A DNA stretch of 64,000 nucleotides, taken from contig DATAJS010000013.1 of assembly GCA_036262035.1 (NCBI GenBank), positions 62,001 through 126,000 of the forward strand. Reading direction: 5' to 3'. A model generated the notes under the pieces. That model was not told where the DNA came from. It made no database searches and saw only the letters and a program-made list of their open reading frames with translations. The translations under genes were made by a program, and so were the position numbers. This document shows, in pieces, positions 56,922 through 64,000 of the stretch (position 1 is the first letter of the stretch; every line of letters begins with the position of its first letter). The stretch is from Burkholderiales bacterium (GTDB taxonomy: Bacteria; Pseudomonadota; Gammaproteobacteria; Burkholderiales; SG8-41).

Positions 56922-57899
56922 TCAATCCATCTTCTGCGATACCTCTTTCACGATGCGTTCAACCGAAGGTATGGTCGCGTCCTCCAGCTTGTCCGCCGAC
57001 GGCAGCGGGATGTGCGGCGTCGTGATCCTCACCATCGGCGCATCCAGCGTCCAGAAACATTCCTCCGCCGCGATCGACACGATCTCCGCGCCCCAGCCGC
57101 ACAGTCGCGGGTTCTCTTCGACAGTGAAGAGCCGGCCGGTCTTGCCGATCTCGGTGAGGATCGTCTGCGTATCGAGCGGCACGAGCGAGCGCACGTCCAC
57201 CACCGTCGCCGAGATGCCGTGCTCCTTCTCGAGGATCGCCGCCGCGTCGAGCGACTTGTGCACCATCGAGGCGAGCGCGACGATCGTGCAGTCCTTGCCC
57301 TCCCGCAGCACCTTCGCCTTGCCGAGCTCGTCGACGTGCTCGCCGTCGGGCACTTCGCCTTTCATGGGATACAACGACTTCTGCTCGAAGAAGAGCACCG
57401 GGTCGGGATCGCGCACCGCCGCGGCGAGCAGACCTTTCACGTCCGCGGGAAAGGCGGGCGCGACGACCTTGATGCCGGGGATCGCCATCGCCCAGTTCTC
57501 GACCGCCTGCGAGTGCTGCGCGCCGAAGCGCGAGCCTGCGCCGTTCGCGGTGCGGATGACCAGCGGCAGCGCGATCTGGCCGTTGGTCATGTAGCGCGTC
57601 TTCGCGATCTCGTTGGCGACGATGTCCCAGCACACCGCGAGGAAGTCGGAGAACATGATCTCGGCGATGGGCTTCAGACCGGTCATCGCGGCGCCCATCG
57701 CCGCGCCGAGGATCGCCTGTTCCGAGATCGGCGTGTCGCGCACCCGCCTGGGCCCGAACTTCTCGAAGAGCCCTACGGTGGCCTTGAACACGCCGCCCGC
57801 GGCGCCGATGTCCTCGCCCAGGAACACGACGTTCTCGTCGCGCTCCATCTCCTGCGCGATGCCGGCCGCAACCGCGTCGCGATAGGTCAGTTCCGCCAT
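56922..57899 (-). CDS. 2-oxoacid dehydrogenase E1 beta subunit
   Basis: 325 residues from the ATG at 57899 (MAELTYRDAVAAGIAQEMER). The family's N-terminal pattern NVVFLGEDIGAAGGVFKATV and TPISEQAILGAAMGAAMTGL are present, along with RTANGAGSRFGAQHSQAVEN and the C-terminal transketolase domain (VDVRSLVPLDTQTILTEIGK). With the alpha subunit it forms the thiamine-diphosphate decarboxylase of the complex. The gene overlaps the E1alpha stop by 13 bases. Confidence 0.95.
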   Translation of the reverse strand: MAELTYRDAVAAGIAQEMERDENVVFLGEDIGAAGGVFKATVGLFEKFGPRRVRDTPISEQAILGAAMGAAMTGLKPIAEIMFSDFLAVCWDIVANEIAKTRYMTNGQIALPLVIRTANGAGSRFGAQHSQAVENWAMAIPGIKVVAPAFPADVKGLLAAAVRDPDPVLFFEQKSLYPMKGEVPDGEHVDELGKAKVLREGKDCTIVALASMVHKSLDAAAILEKEHGISATVVDVRSLVPLDTQTILTEIGKTGRLFTVEENPRLCGWGAEIVSIAAEECFWTLDAPMVRITTPHIPLPSADKLEDATIPSVERIVKEVSQKMD

Positions 57900-58915
57900 G
57901 CTGTGCTCCCGTCGGCCCACACGTCTCTGTCGATCGCATCGAGACCCGGCACCGGTGACGCCTTGGCCGTCTCGGTCGCTTCGTCCACTTTCCTCATCGC
58001 TTCGGCTTCCATGTCTTTCAGAGTCGCCTCGTTGAAGCCGACTTCGAGCAGGCGTGAGCGATAGCGCTTGAGCGGATCCTGCTCGAGCCACTTCTCGAGC
58101 TCGCCCTTGGGGCGGTACTGGCCGGGATCGGCGCGCGAGTGGCCGCTGTGGCGATAAGTCATCGCTTCGATCAGCGCGGGACCGCCGCCTTTGCGCGCGC
58201 GGTCCATGAACTTGACCGCGGTCTTGTAGACCTCGTCGGCGTCGTTGCCGTCGATGACGATCTTCTCCAGCCCGTAGGCGCTCGCGCGATCGGCTGCGGG
58301 ATGCTCGACCGCGGTCACGGTGTGGATCGGCGTGTACTCCATGTACAGGTTGTTCTCGCACACGAAGATCACCGGCAGCTTCCAGATCGCCGCGAAGTTG
58401 AGCGCTTCGTGAAAGGCGCCGATGTTGGTCGTGCCGTCGCCGAAGAAGCACACCGCGACCTGCTCGGTGCCGCGATACTGCGCGCTCCACGCGGCGCCGG
58501 CGGCGACCGGCAGGTGCGCGCCGATGATCGCGTAAGAGCCCATCGCGCCTTTGCTGACGTCGGTGAGGTGCATCGAGCCGCCCTTGCCGCCGAGGAGGCC
58601 GCACTCGCGGCCCATCAGCTCTCCGAGCACGCCCGCCATCGATGCGCCGCGCGCGAGCGTGTGCGCGTGGCCTCTATAGGTGCAGAACGTCCAGTCGTCG
58701 GGCCGCATCGCGACGCCGAACCCGGCGGCGATCGCTTCCTGCCCGAGCGACAGATGGCTCGTGCCTTTGATCAGGTTCTGGAGAAACAGATCGTACGCGC
58801 GCTTCTCGCAATAACGCAGCTCGAGCTGCTGGCGATAGAGCTCCATGCGAGTCTCGCGGCCGATGTCGATCTCGGGTGGTGAGCCGGCCTTCTTACGTTT
58901 AACCGATGTGTCCAC
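57887..58915 (-). CDS. 2-oxoacid dehydrogenase E1 alpha subunit (thiamine diphosphate dependent)
   Basis: 342 residues from a GTG at 58915 with AGAGG upstream. A longer reading from 58966 starts inside a family F repeat and adds repeat-encoded residues, so I rejected it. The ThDP-binding motif GDGTTNIGAFHEALNFAAIW and ENNLYMEYTP is intact, with the phosphorylation-loop-like YRHSGHSRADPGQYR. The acetoin- and branched-chain-type alpha subunits look like this (LSLGQEAIAAGFGVAMRPDD). The substrate 2-oxoacid is unknown. Confidence 0.95.
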   Translation of the reverse strand: MDTSVKRKKAGSPPEIDIGRETRMELYRQQLELRYCEKRAYDLFLQNLIKGTSHLSLGQEAIAAGFGVAMRPDDWTFCTYRGHAHTLARGASMAGVLGELMGRECGLLGGKGGSMHLTDVSKGAMGSYAIIGAHLPVAAGAAWSAQYRGTEQVAVCFFGDGTTNIGAFHEALNFAAIWKLPVIFVCENNLYMEYTPIHTVTAVEHPAADRASAYGLEKIVIDGNDADEVYKTAVKFMDRARKGGGPALIEAMTYRHSGHSRADPGQYRPKGELEKWLEQDPLKRYRSRLLEVGFNEATLKDMEAEAMRKVDEATETAKASPVPGLDAIDRDVWADGSTAWRN

Positions 58916-58936
58916 GCTTACCTCTAAAACTGATTT

Positions 58937-59048
58937 TTGAACCGCAAAGGACGCAAACGACGCCAAGGAAGATCAAAAACAAAAAATAATTTTGTTCTTT
59001 GGTTTGCCTTGTTTTTCCTTTGCGTCCTTTGCGTCCTTTGCGGTTAAT
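58937..59048. repeat. Family F inverted repeat (AACCGCAAAGGACGC / GCGTCCTTTGCGGTT)
   Basis: TGAACCGCAAAGGACGCAAA from 58937 and the complementary TCCTTTGCGTCCTTTGCGTC to GCGGTTA ending near 59045. Between them lies an unusually A/T-rich stretch (AAAAACAAAAAATAATTTTG). This separates E1alpha from the M24 gene and may hold a promoter or act as a transcription attenuator. Confidence 0.78.
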
Positions 59049-59053
59049 TGCTT

Positions 59054-60412
59054 TTAGTACTTGTTCGCGATCGGAAGCTCTTGAGCCGGGAAGAGCGTGA
59101 TGATCTTCGCGCCGTCGGGCGTCAGCACCACTTCCTCTTCGATCCGCGCGGCTGAGACGCCGTCGGCGGCCGGACAGAAGGTTTCGACCGCGAACACCAT
59201 CCCCGCCTTGAGCTCGTACGGGTCCTTGAAAGAGTTCACGCGCGAGATCAGCGGCCGCTCGTGCAGGCCGAGCCCCAGGCCGTGGCAGAAGTTCAGGCCG
59301 AACGCGCTCATCTCGGTCTCGAAGCCGATCTCGGTGCTCTTGGGGAACGCGCGCGCCACCTTGTCGGTCGACACGCCGGGCTTGAGCATGTCGATCGCGC
59401 CGTCCATCCAGGCGCGCGCGCGTCTGTACGCGTCGTGCTGCGCTTTCGTCGCCGAGCCCACCGTGAACGTGCGGTAATAGCACGTGCGATAACCCATGTA
59501 CGACTGGATGATGTCGAAATACGCCTGGTCGCCCGGGCGGATCATGCGGTCGGTAAAGTTGTGCGGGTGCGGGCTGCAGCGCTCGCCGGCGATCGCGTTG
59601 ATCGCTTCCACGCAGTCCGAGCCCATCTCGTACAGGCGCTTGGTCGCCATCGCGACGACCTCGTTCTCGCGGATGCCCGGCTTCAACGCTTCGAAGATGT
59701 CCTGGTACACCCCGTCGCCCATCGCCGCCGCCGTGTTGAGCAGCGTGATCTCGTCGTGGCTCTTGATCTCGCGCGCGTCGAGCATGACCTGCTGGCCGTC
59801 CTGCACTTTGACGCCGAGCTTTTGCAGCGCGAACAGGAAAGGGGGCTCGACCACGTCGATGCCGACGGGCATATCGGCCACCCCTTCCTGCACCAGGATG
59901 TCGTAGACCTCTTTCGCCATGTCCTCGAACAGGCCCACTTTCGGCGACACCGCGCCGCGCAAGCCCGTGAGGCCCGCGAGGCAGTGGTTCTTGGGCAGCC
60001 ACGGCGCATAGATCTTGTGATGGCGCGCGGCCGAGCCGAAATCCCACACCCACGGCTCGCCGTTGCCGGTCAGCAGGCACCAGCGCGTGAGCTTGTCGCG
60101 CGCCCATTCGCCGATGACGGTGCTCGAGATGTAGCGGATGTTGTACTGGTCGAAGCACAACAGCGCGCCGAGCCCTGAATTGCGCAGGGCATTGCGCGTG
60201 CGCGCGAGGCGATAGTCGTGCAGCCGCCTGAAATCGACGCGCTCCTCGAAATCGACCTGCATGCGCCCCGGCGCCTGGAGCGGGCGCTCCCACTGGTGCC
60301 GCGGATCCGCCGGATCGAAGAGCACGTCCGGCGCTTCGGACACGCGCTTCTTCGGATCGATGTCCGATGCTTTGATGTTCTTCGGTTCAACTCTCTTCTT
60401 CTTACTCGCCAT
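59054..60412 (-). CDS. M24-fold (Xaa-Pro-peptidase-like) protein, unusual metal site
   Basis: 452 residues. An N-terminal creatinase domain (about 60-215; CFDQYNIRYISSTVIGEWAR) is followed by the M24 fold. Predicted metal ligands are Asp300 (AYFDIIQS), His377 (CHGLGLGLHERP), Glu410 (FAVETF) and Glu425 (ARIEEEVV), but the second bridging aspartate is replaced by Cys311 (GYRTCYYRTF). The size and fold recall DMSP lyase DddP and relatives, whose metal residues differ. A hydrolase or lyase acting on a small betaine-like or peptide-like substrate is possible; I would not call it an aminopeptidase. Confidence 0.85.
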   Translation of the reverse strand: MASKKKRVEPKNIKASDIDPKKRVSEAPDVLFDPADPRHQWERPLQAPGRMQVDFEERVDFRRLHDYRLARTRNALRNSGLGALLCFDQYNIRYISSTVIGEWARDKLTRWCLLTGNGEPWVWDFGSAARHHKIYAPWLPKNHCLAGLTGLRGAVSPKVGLFEDMAKEVYDILVQEGVADMPVGIDVVEPPFLFALQKLGVKVQDGQQVMLDAREIKSHDEITLLNTAAAMGDGVYQDIFEALKPGIRENEVVAMATKRLYEMGSDCVEAINAIAGERCSPHPHNFTDRMIRPGDQAYFDIIQSYMGYRTCYYRTFTVGSATKAQHDAYRRARAWMDGAIDMLKPGVSTDKVARAFPKSTEIGFETEMSAFGLNFCHGLGLGLHERPLISRVNSFKDPYELKAGMVFAVETFCPAADGVSAARIEEEVVLTPDGAKIITLFPAQELPIANKY

Positions 60413-60413
60413 A

Positions 60414-60488
60414 CCCGTTCACCCGTTCACTCGTTCACGCCTTTCGGCTGCAGGCGAGGCGCCTGCGCTACCTTCACCCGTTCACGCC
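60414..60488. repeat. Composite of family D and family E elements
   Basis: CCCGTTCACCCGTTCACTCG begins at 60414, then family E GCAGGCGAGGCGCCTGCGCT at 60450-60469, then CACCCGTTCACGCC again at 60475-60488. The E element thus lies between two direct copies of the D sequence. The TGA stop of the alpha/beta hydrolase (60482-60484) is part of the second D copy. Confidence 0.75.
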
Positions 60489-61561
60489 TTCAGCTGAACG
60501 GCCATCCAGTCCGCGGTCTGATCGCGATACCGGTACCAGAGATTGTTCACCACGTGGTTGCCGCCTTCCACGATCGACAGCACGCACGGCCCCGAGACTT
60601 CCGCGGCGAGCTTTTTCGCCTCTTCCGGTGAGGTCAGGCGGTCCCTGGTGCCGGCGACGATGTAGATGGGGCACGTGATGTTTGAAGCGAAGCCGCGCAA
60701 CGTCATGCGCGCCCCGACTTTGCCCGCTTCTTCGAGCGTCCTGCTGTGCGTGCGCGCGCGAAAGGCTTCGACGTTGATGATCGGCCGCCCTTCGAAACCC
60801 GGCTTGCGCTCGTACGCGCCGGACAGCGCGACGCACGCCTTGATACGCTTCTCGAAGCACGCCGCGCGCGGCGCGTAATAGCCGCCGAGCGAGACGCCCC
60901 AGACGCCGATCTTCGAGGTGTCGACGTCGTTGCGCGTCTCGAGGTAGTCGATCACCGCGCCGACGGGCTTCTCGTACTCGGGACAGATCGGGAAGTCGTA
61001 TTCGGCTTCGCCCTGTCCCGGGCCGTCGAATGCGAGCGTCGCGAGACCGCGCTGGAGGAAGCGGTTCTCGTAATCGTCCATCTCCTCTTTCGCCGAGTCG
61101 AGTCCCATGCACATGACCACGATCGGCGGCTTGGCCACACCCGCCGGTTTTCTCAGGTTGCCGTAGAGCTGCTTGCCCTCGTACGGGATCGCCACGCGCT
61201 CGCCGGGCGGACGCAGGTGCGGCAGCGCCTTGTTGCGGCACTCGACCGCTTTCATGTGCGCCCGGCGGAGCTGCGCCATGTCGTTCACGAAGAGGAATTT
61301 TCCGAAGTGGTAGCAGACCGCCGCGCGCGTCCAGTGCTCGGCGGCCGACAGGTGGAAGCCTTCGCCGTGCGCGGTGTTGCCGAGCTCCTCGTGGATCGCG
61401 GCGCGCGCGCTCCACGCTTTGCACCAGTCGTCCCAGCTCGCGATGCTCGCGGTGACTTCCTGGAAGTCGGTGAGCGGCACGCCGTTGATCACGAACCGCG
61501 GCGCCCAGTGGGAGATGGCGGATTGAACGCGTTCGTCTTTCGGTGTTTGCGGTGTGTCCAT
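60482..61561 (-). CDS. Alpha/beta hydrolase with N-terminal helical lid (DHPON-hydrolase/FrsA-like)
   Basis: 359 residues. An N-terminal helical part (1-120; NGVPLTDFQEVTASIASWDD) is followed by the hydrolase core. The nucleophile is Ser224 (GVWGVSLGGYYAPR); the acid is the Asp in VAGTRDRLTSPEE and the base is His in EGGNHVVNN. FAFDGPGQGEAEYDFP is the segment after strand 4. This domain order matches 2,6-dihydroxypseudooxynicotine hydrolase, a C-C hydrolase of nicotine breakdown. It is a clear paralogue of the gene at 62658, with a Bug receptor between them. Confidence 0.9.
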   Translation of the reverse strand: MDTPQTPKDERVQSAISHWAPRFVINGVPLTDFQEVTASIASWDDWCKAWSARAAIHEELGNTAHGEGFHLSAAEHWTRAAVCYHFGKFLFVNDMAQLRRAHMKAVECRNKALPHLRPPGERVAIPYEGKQLYGNLRKPAGVAKPPIVVMCMGLDSAKEEMDDYENRFLQRGLATLAFDGPGQGEAEYDFPICPEYEKPVGAVIDYLETRNDVDTSKIGVWGVSLGGYYAPRAACFEKRIKACVALSGAYERKPGFEGRPIINVEAFRARTHSRTLEEAGKVGARMTLRGFASNITCPIYIVAGTRDRLTSPEEAKKLAAEVSGPCVLSIVEGGNHVVNNLWYRYRDQTADWMAVQLKA

Positions 61562-61574
61562 TGGATCCTCTTTC

Positions 61575-61668
61575 GGTGCGTTACGCCGCTTCGCGGCTAA
61601 CGCACCCTACGTTTCACGTCTCACGTCTCACGTCTCACGTTTCACGTTTCACGTTTCACGCTTCACAT
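61575..61668. repeat. Family G hairpin plus TTTCACG tandem repeat
   Basis: GGTGCGTTACGCCGCTTCGC (from 61575) pairs with GCGGCTAACGCACC (to 61605), the same family as at 31749 and 31805. Directly after it, a 7-base unit TTTCACG or TCTCACG is repeated about eight times (61612-61668). It fills the space between the alpha/beta hydrolase start and the upstream Bug gene stop. Confidence 0.8.
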
Positions 61669-61676
61669 TTTCGCGT

Positions 61677-62645
61677 TCAATCCGCCTTGATGCCCGCCGC
61701 CCTGATGATCGGCGTCCACTTGGTCAGCTCGGCCTTGATGAACGCGCGCATCTCCTCGGGCGTCGTCGGCGCGGCGATGGCGCCGAGTTTCAGCAAGGCT
61801 TCTTTGACGTCGGGCTGCGCGAAGCTGTCGCCGATCTCCCGGTTGAGCTTCATCACGATCGCCTGCGGCGTCTTCGCGGGCGCCATGAGGCCGAACCACA
61901 GCAGCGCGTCGAGACCGGGAACGCCGGCCTCGGTCGCGCTCGGGACCTCGGGCGTGGCCGGGAAGCGTTGCAGGCTCGTCACCGTGAACGCCTTCACCTT
62001 CCTCGCCTGGAGCTGTGCACGCGCGGTGACCGGTGACAGGAACGCGAACTGGGTCTCGCCGCTCAGCAGCCCGGTCAGCGCCGGTCCCGCACCCTTGTAA
62101 GGGATGTGCAGGAAGTTGACCCCGCTCACCTTGACGAAGAGCTCGCCCGCGAGATGGCTGATCGTGCCCGCGCCGGCCGAGCCCCAGCTCACCGCGTTGC
62201 CGCCTTTCGCTTTGCCCAGCGCGATCAGCTCCTGCACGTTGTTCGCGGGCACCGAAGGGTGCGCCACGAGCACCGTCACGCCTTTCATCAGGATGGAGAT
62301 CGGCGCAAAGTCGTGCAGCGGATCGTAGGGTAGCTTCGGGAAGAGGCTCGGCGCGCTGACGTGCGTGCCCGCGTGGGCGATGACCAGCGTGTAGCCGTCC
62401 GGCACCGACTTAGCGACGATGTCGGTGCCGATCGTGCCGCCCGCCCCCGCGCGGTTGTCGACGATGAACTGCTGGCCGAGGCGCTCGGTGAGCTTCTGCG
62501 CGGTGAAGCGCGCGATCTGGTCCGACGTGCTGCCGGTCGAGCCGGTGATCACCCGCACCGGCCTCACCGGGTATTTGTCCGCTTCGGCTGCGATCGCCTG
62601 TCCGGCCGCGAGCGCCGCCGCCAGCGCGACGATGGTCTTGCGCAT
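61677..62645 (-). CDS. Bug/TctC-family periplasmic receptor, orphan
   Basis: 322 residues with signal peptide MRKTIVALAAALAAGQAIAA. Bug landmarks: YPVRPVRVITGSTGSTSDQI, DNRAGAGGTIGTDIVAKSVP, and the C-terminal TTPEEMRAFIKAELTKWTPI. The gene sits between two paralogous alpha/beta hydrolase genes on the same strand, so the solute is likely a substrate of those enzymes. No permease gene is nearby. Confidence 0.94.
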   Translation of the reverse strand: MRKTIVALAAALAAGQAIAAEADKYPVRPVRVITGSTGSTSDQIARFTAQKLTERLGQQFIVDNRAGAGGTIGTDIVAKSVPDGYTLVIAHAGTHVSAPSLFPKLPYDPLHDFAPISILMKGVTVLVAHPSVPANNVQELIALGKAKGGNAVSWGSAGAGTISHLAGELFVKVSGVNFLHIPYKGAGPALTGLLSGETQFAFLSPVTARAQLQARKVKAFTVTSLQRFPATPEVPSATEAGVPGLDALLWFGLMAPAKTPQAIVMKLNREIGDSFAQPDVKEALLKLGAIAAPTTPEEMRAFIKAELTKWTPIIRAAGIKAD

Positions 62646-62657
62646 GATCCCTCCTCT

Positions 62658-63758
62658 TCAGGTCTTCGGCACGCCCAATTGCTGCGCCATCCAGTCGGCA
62701 GCCTGCGTCTGGTACATGTAGCGGCGGTTGTTCACCACGTGGTTGCCGCCTTTCACGATCTGAAGCACTTTCGGCCCCGACACTTCGGCGGCGATGCGCT
62801 CGGCGTTGGCCGGCGGCGTGAGCCGGTCGAGCTCGCCCGCGACGATGTAGATCGGACACGTGATGTTCGAGCAGGCGCCTTCGAGCGTCAGCGTCTTCGC
62901 TTTCTCGTGCGCCTCTTCCATCGTCCTGCTGTGGCTGCGCACGCGGAACGCTTCGCGCGAAAGCTCGTTGCGGCCGTCGAAGATCTCGACCCACGAGTAC
63001 GGACCGGAGAACGACAGGCACGCTTTAAGGCGCTTGTCGAACGCCGCGGCGCGCGCGGAGTAGTAACCGCCGAGCGAGACGCCCATGATGCCGATGCGAT
63101 CGGGATCGACGTCGGCGCGCGTCTTGATGTGATCGATCACCGCCTGCACCGGCGCCTCGTAATCGCCGCGGATCGGCAGGTCGTACTCGGCTTCGCCCTG
63201 GCCAGGGCCGTCGAACGCGAGGGTGGCCATGCCGCGCTCGAGAAAGATGTTCTCGTAGACGTCGAGCTCTTCCTTGGTCGAGTCGAGGCCGACGCACATG
63301 ATGACCACCGCGGGGCACTCGATCCCGTGCGGGCGGCGCAGTATCCCGTAGAGCTCGCGGCTTTCGTATCGAATCGCGACGCGCTCGCCGGGCGGATCGA
63401 GATGGGGCAGCGCGAGGTTGCGGCACTCGACGACCTTCCGATGCGCTGCTTTCATCTGCTCGATGTCGTGCACGAACATGAACTTGCCGAAGTGATAGCA
63501 CAGCGACGCGCGCGTGAGGTGCGCCCCGGCGGAGAGCATATAGCCCTGCGCGAGCGCGTCGCGCCCGAGCGCTTCATGGACGGCGGCACGCTCCGACCAC
63601 ACGCGGCACCAGTCGTCCCAGCGCGAGATCGCGGCGGTCACTTCGTTGAAATCGGCGAGCGGCACGCCGGCCGAGACGAAGCGCGGCGCCCAGTTGTGGA
63701 TGGCGATTTCTACGCGCTTGTCTTTTGCTGGTTCAGTCATACACATACTCAAAGTCAA
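62658..63758 (-). CDS. Alpha/beta hydrolase with N-terminal helical lid, paralogue of 60482-61561
   Basis: 366 residues. Same layout as its paralogue: helical part (AGVPLADFNEVTAAISRWDD), nucleophile serine in GIMGVSLGGYYSARA, acid in VAGELDRLTPPANAERIAAE and base in KGGNHVVNN. FAFDGPGQGEAEYDLP is nearly identical in both. The overall identity by eye is around 55-60 percent, so this is an old duplication rather than a recent one. The stop lies 12 bases before the Bug gene start. Confidence 0.9.
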   Translation of the reverse strand: MTLSMCMTEPAKDKRVEIAIHNWAPRFVSAGVPLADFNEVTAAISRWDDWCRVWSERAAVHEALGRDALAQGYMLSAGAHLTRASLCYHFGKFMFVHDIEQMKAAHRKVVECRNLALPHLDPPGERVAIRYESRELYGILRRPHGIECPAVVIMCVGLDSTKEELDVYENIFLERGMATLAFDGPGQGEAEYDLPIRGDYEAPVQAVIDHIKTRADVDPDRIGIMGVSLGGYYSARAAAFDKRLKACLSFSGPYSWVEIFDGRNELSREAFRVRSHSRTMEEAHEKAKTLTLEGACSNITCPIYIVAGELDRLTPPANAERIAAEVSGPKVLQIVKGGNHVVNNRRYMYQTQAADWMAQQLGVPKT

Positions 63759-63845
63759 AATGGATTCCCGATCGCTCCCGCTACCGCGGGTCGGGAATGA
63801 CGTTTTGGTTTTCCTTTGCGTCCTTTGCGTCCTTTGCGGCCAATC
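63759..63845. repeat. Family H hairpin followed by family F arm
   Basis: ATGGATTCCCGATCGCTCCC (from 63760) to TCGGGAATGACG at 63802, then TTTTCCTTTGCGTCCTTTGC from 63809 to about 63845. The first part nearly repeats 52668-52710 and the second repeats 56880-56915. Two families are thus joined end to end here. Confidence 0.78.
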
Positions 63846-63866
63846 ACGCCTTTAGAGACTCAAGAA

Positions 63867-64000
63867 TCAATTGATCTTCGCGCCTGCGGCGATGAGCACT
63901 TTCGCGAAGCGCTTCACCTCCGAGCGGATGAAAGCGTCGAACTCCTCGGGCGTCGTCGGCGTGGGGGTCGCGCCCTGCGTCAGCAGGCGCTCCTTGATCT
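63867..64000 (-). CDS. Bug/TctC-family receptor, C-terminal end only
   Basis: Reading from the window end to the TGA at 63867 gives IKERLLTQGATPTPTTPEEF followed by DAFIRSEVKRFAKVLIAAGA and KIN. The TTPEEF...F.r.E...w/fa.vi..AGak ending is the invariant C-terminus of Bug receptors. The rest of the gene lies beyond the window. This is the fourth Bug gene in 64 kb. Confidence 0.88.
   Translation of the reverse strand, partial: IKERLLTQGATPTPTTPEEFDAFIRSEVKRFAKVLIAAGAKIN

Noticed and set aside
58916-58966. Longer N-terminus for E1alpha starting at 58966
   Set aside because: The extra residues come from a family F repeat; the GTG at 58915 has a ribosome-binding site and fits family length.
61612-61668. 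TTTCACG tandem array considered as a CRISPR or iteron array
   Set aside because: Units are seven bases without spacers and no cas or rep gene is near.
1-64000. tRNA, rRNA or riboswitch genes
   Set aside because: No GGTTCGA-type T-arm with matching acceptor ends, no rRNA-like blocks and no recognisable riboswitch core was found by eye; a tRNAscan/Infernal run would be decisive.

Overview
The window is high-GC proteobacterial DNA. The best guess is an uncultivated or poorly known betaproteobacterium of the Burkholderiales type. The reasons are four Bug/TctC receptor genes (three without their permeases), a complete tctCBA set, an IorAB-type dehydrogenase, a DUF6279 lipoprotein and dense coding with many ATGA stop/start overlaps. 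No rRNA, tRNA, CRISPR array, phage module or intact insertion sequence was seen. No stretch longer than about 300 bases lacks a gene.

Layout. Bases 1-4180 (minus strand) hold two fumarylacetoacetate-hydrolase-family enzymes followed by tctC, tctB and the start of tctA: a solute uptake and catabolism operon. 4.4-7.5 kb has a small lysine-rich exported protein with its own terminator, a molybdopterin oxidoreductase with its cytochrome b partner, and a divergent GAF-histidine kinase. 7.5-11.3 kb has a thioredoxin-like protein (candidate selenoprotein), a lipoprotein, an aldo/keto reductase, a von Willebrand A (vWA) membrane protein, an orphan hicB with a 12-codon hicA remnant, and a metallo-beta-lactamase-fold protein. 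11.2-21.5 kb is a tightly overlapping six-gene minus-strand MoxR/DUF58/vWA cluster ending in a 1446-residue protein with three vWA domains.

21.6-38.3 kb is mixed: a broken peptide-ABC ATPase, small exported proteins, an aminotransferase, an SDR, a 2-hydroxyacid dehydrogenase, a cysteine desulfurase, a LeuC/LeuD-like hydratase pair, a TPR protein, an acetyltransferase, an ATP-grasp ligase, and a CHASE3-PAS-GGDEF-EAL protein followed by a truncated response regulator. 38.4-43 kb has an AraC regulator, the IorBA-type dehydrogenase and a TauD/TfdA dioxygenase. 43.2-46.4 kb is a compact arsenic operon (arsR-arsI-arsC-aquaporin-MFS) that could handle arsenate, arsenite and methylated trivalent arsenicals. 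46.5-48.6 kb has an orphan Bug receptor, a RidA protein and an unknown exported protein.

48.6-64 kb, all on the minus strand, looks like one long catabolic region: a Bug receptor (cut by the window end), two paralogous alpha/beta hydrolases flanking another Bug receptor, two M24-fold enzymes, 2-oxoacid dehydrogenase E1alpha/E1beta/E2, an amidohydrolase, a 3-hydroxyisobutyrate-dehydrogenase-type enzyme, an ornithine-cyclodeaminase-family enzyme and a BCCT transporter. Its substrate cannot be named from sequence alone.

A second theme is the intergenic DNA. At least eight families of inverted or tandem repeats recur between genes, some nested, and several supply the stop codon of the neighbouring gene. 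The most interesting single signal is at 7482-7559: an in-frame TGA in a thioredoxin-like gene, followed by an open extension and a stem-loop with bacterial SECIS-like geometry.
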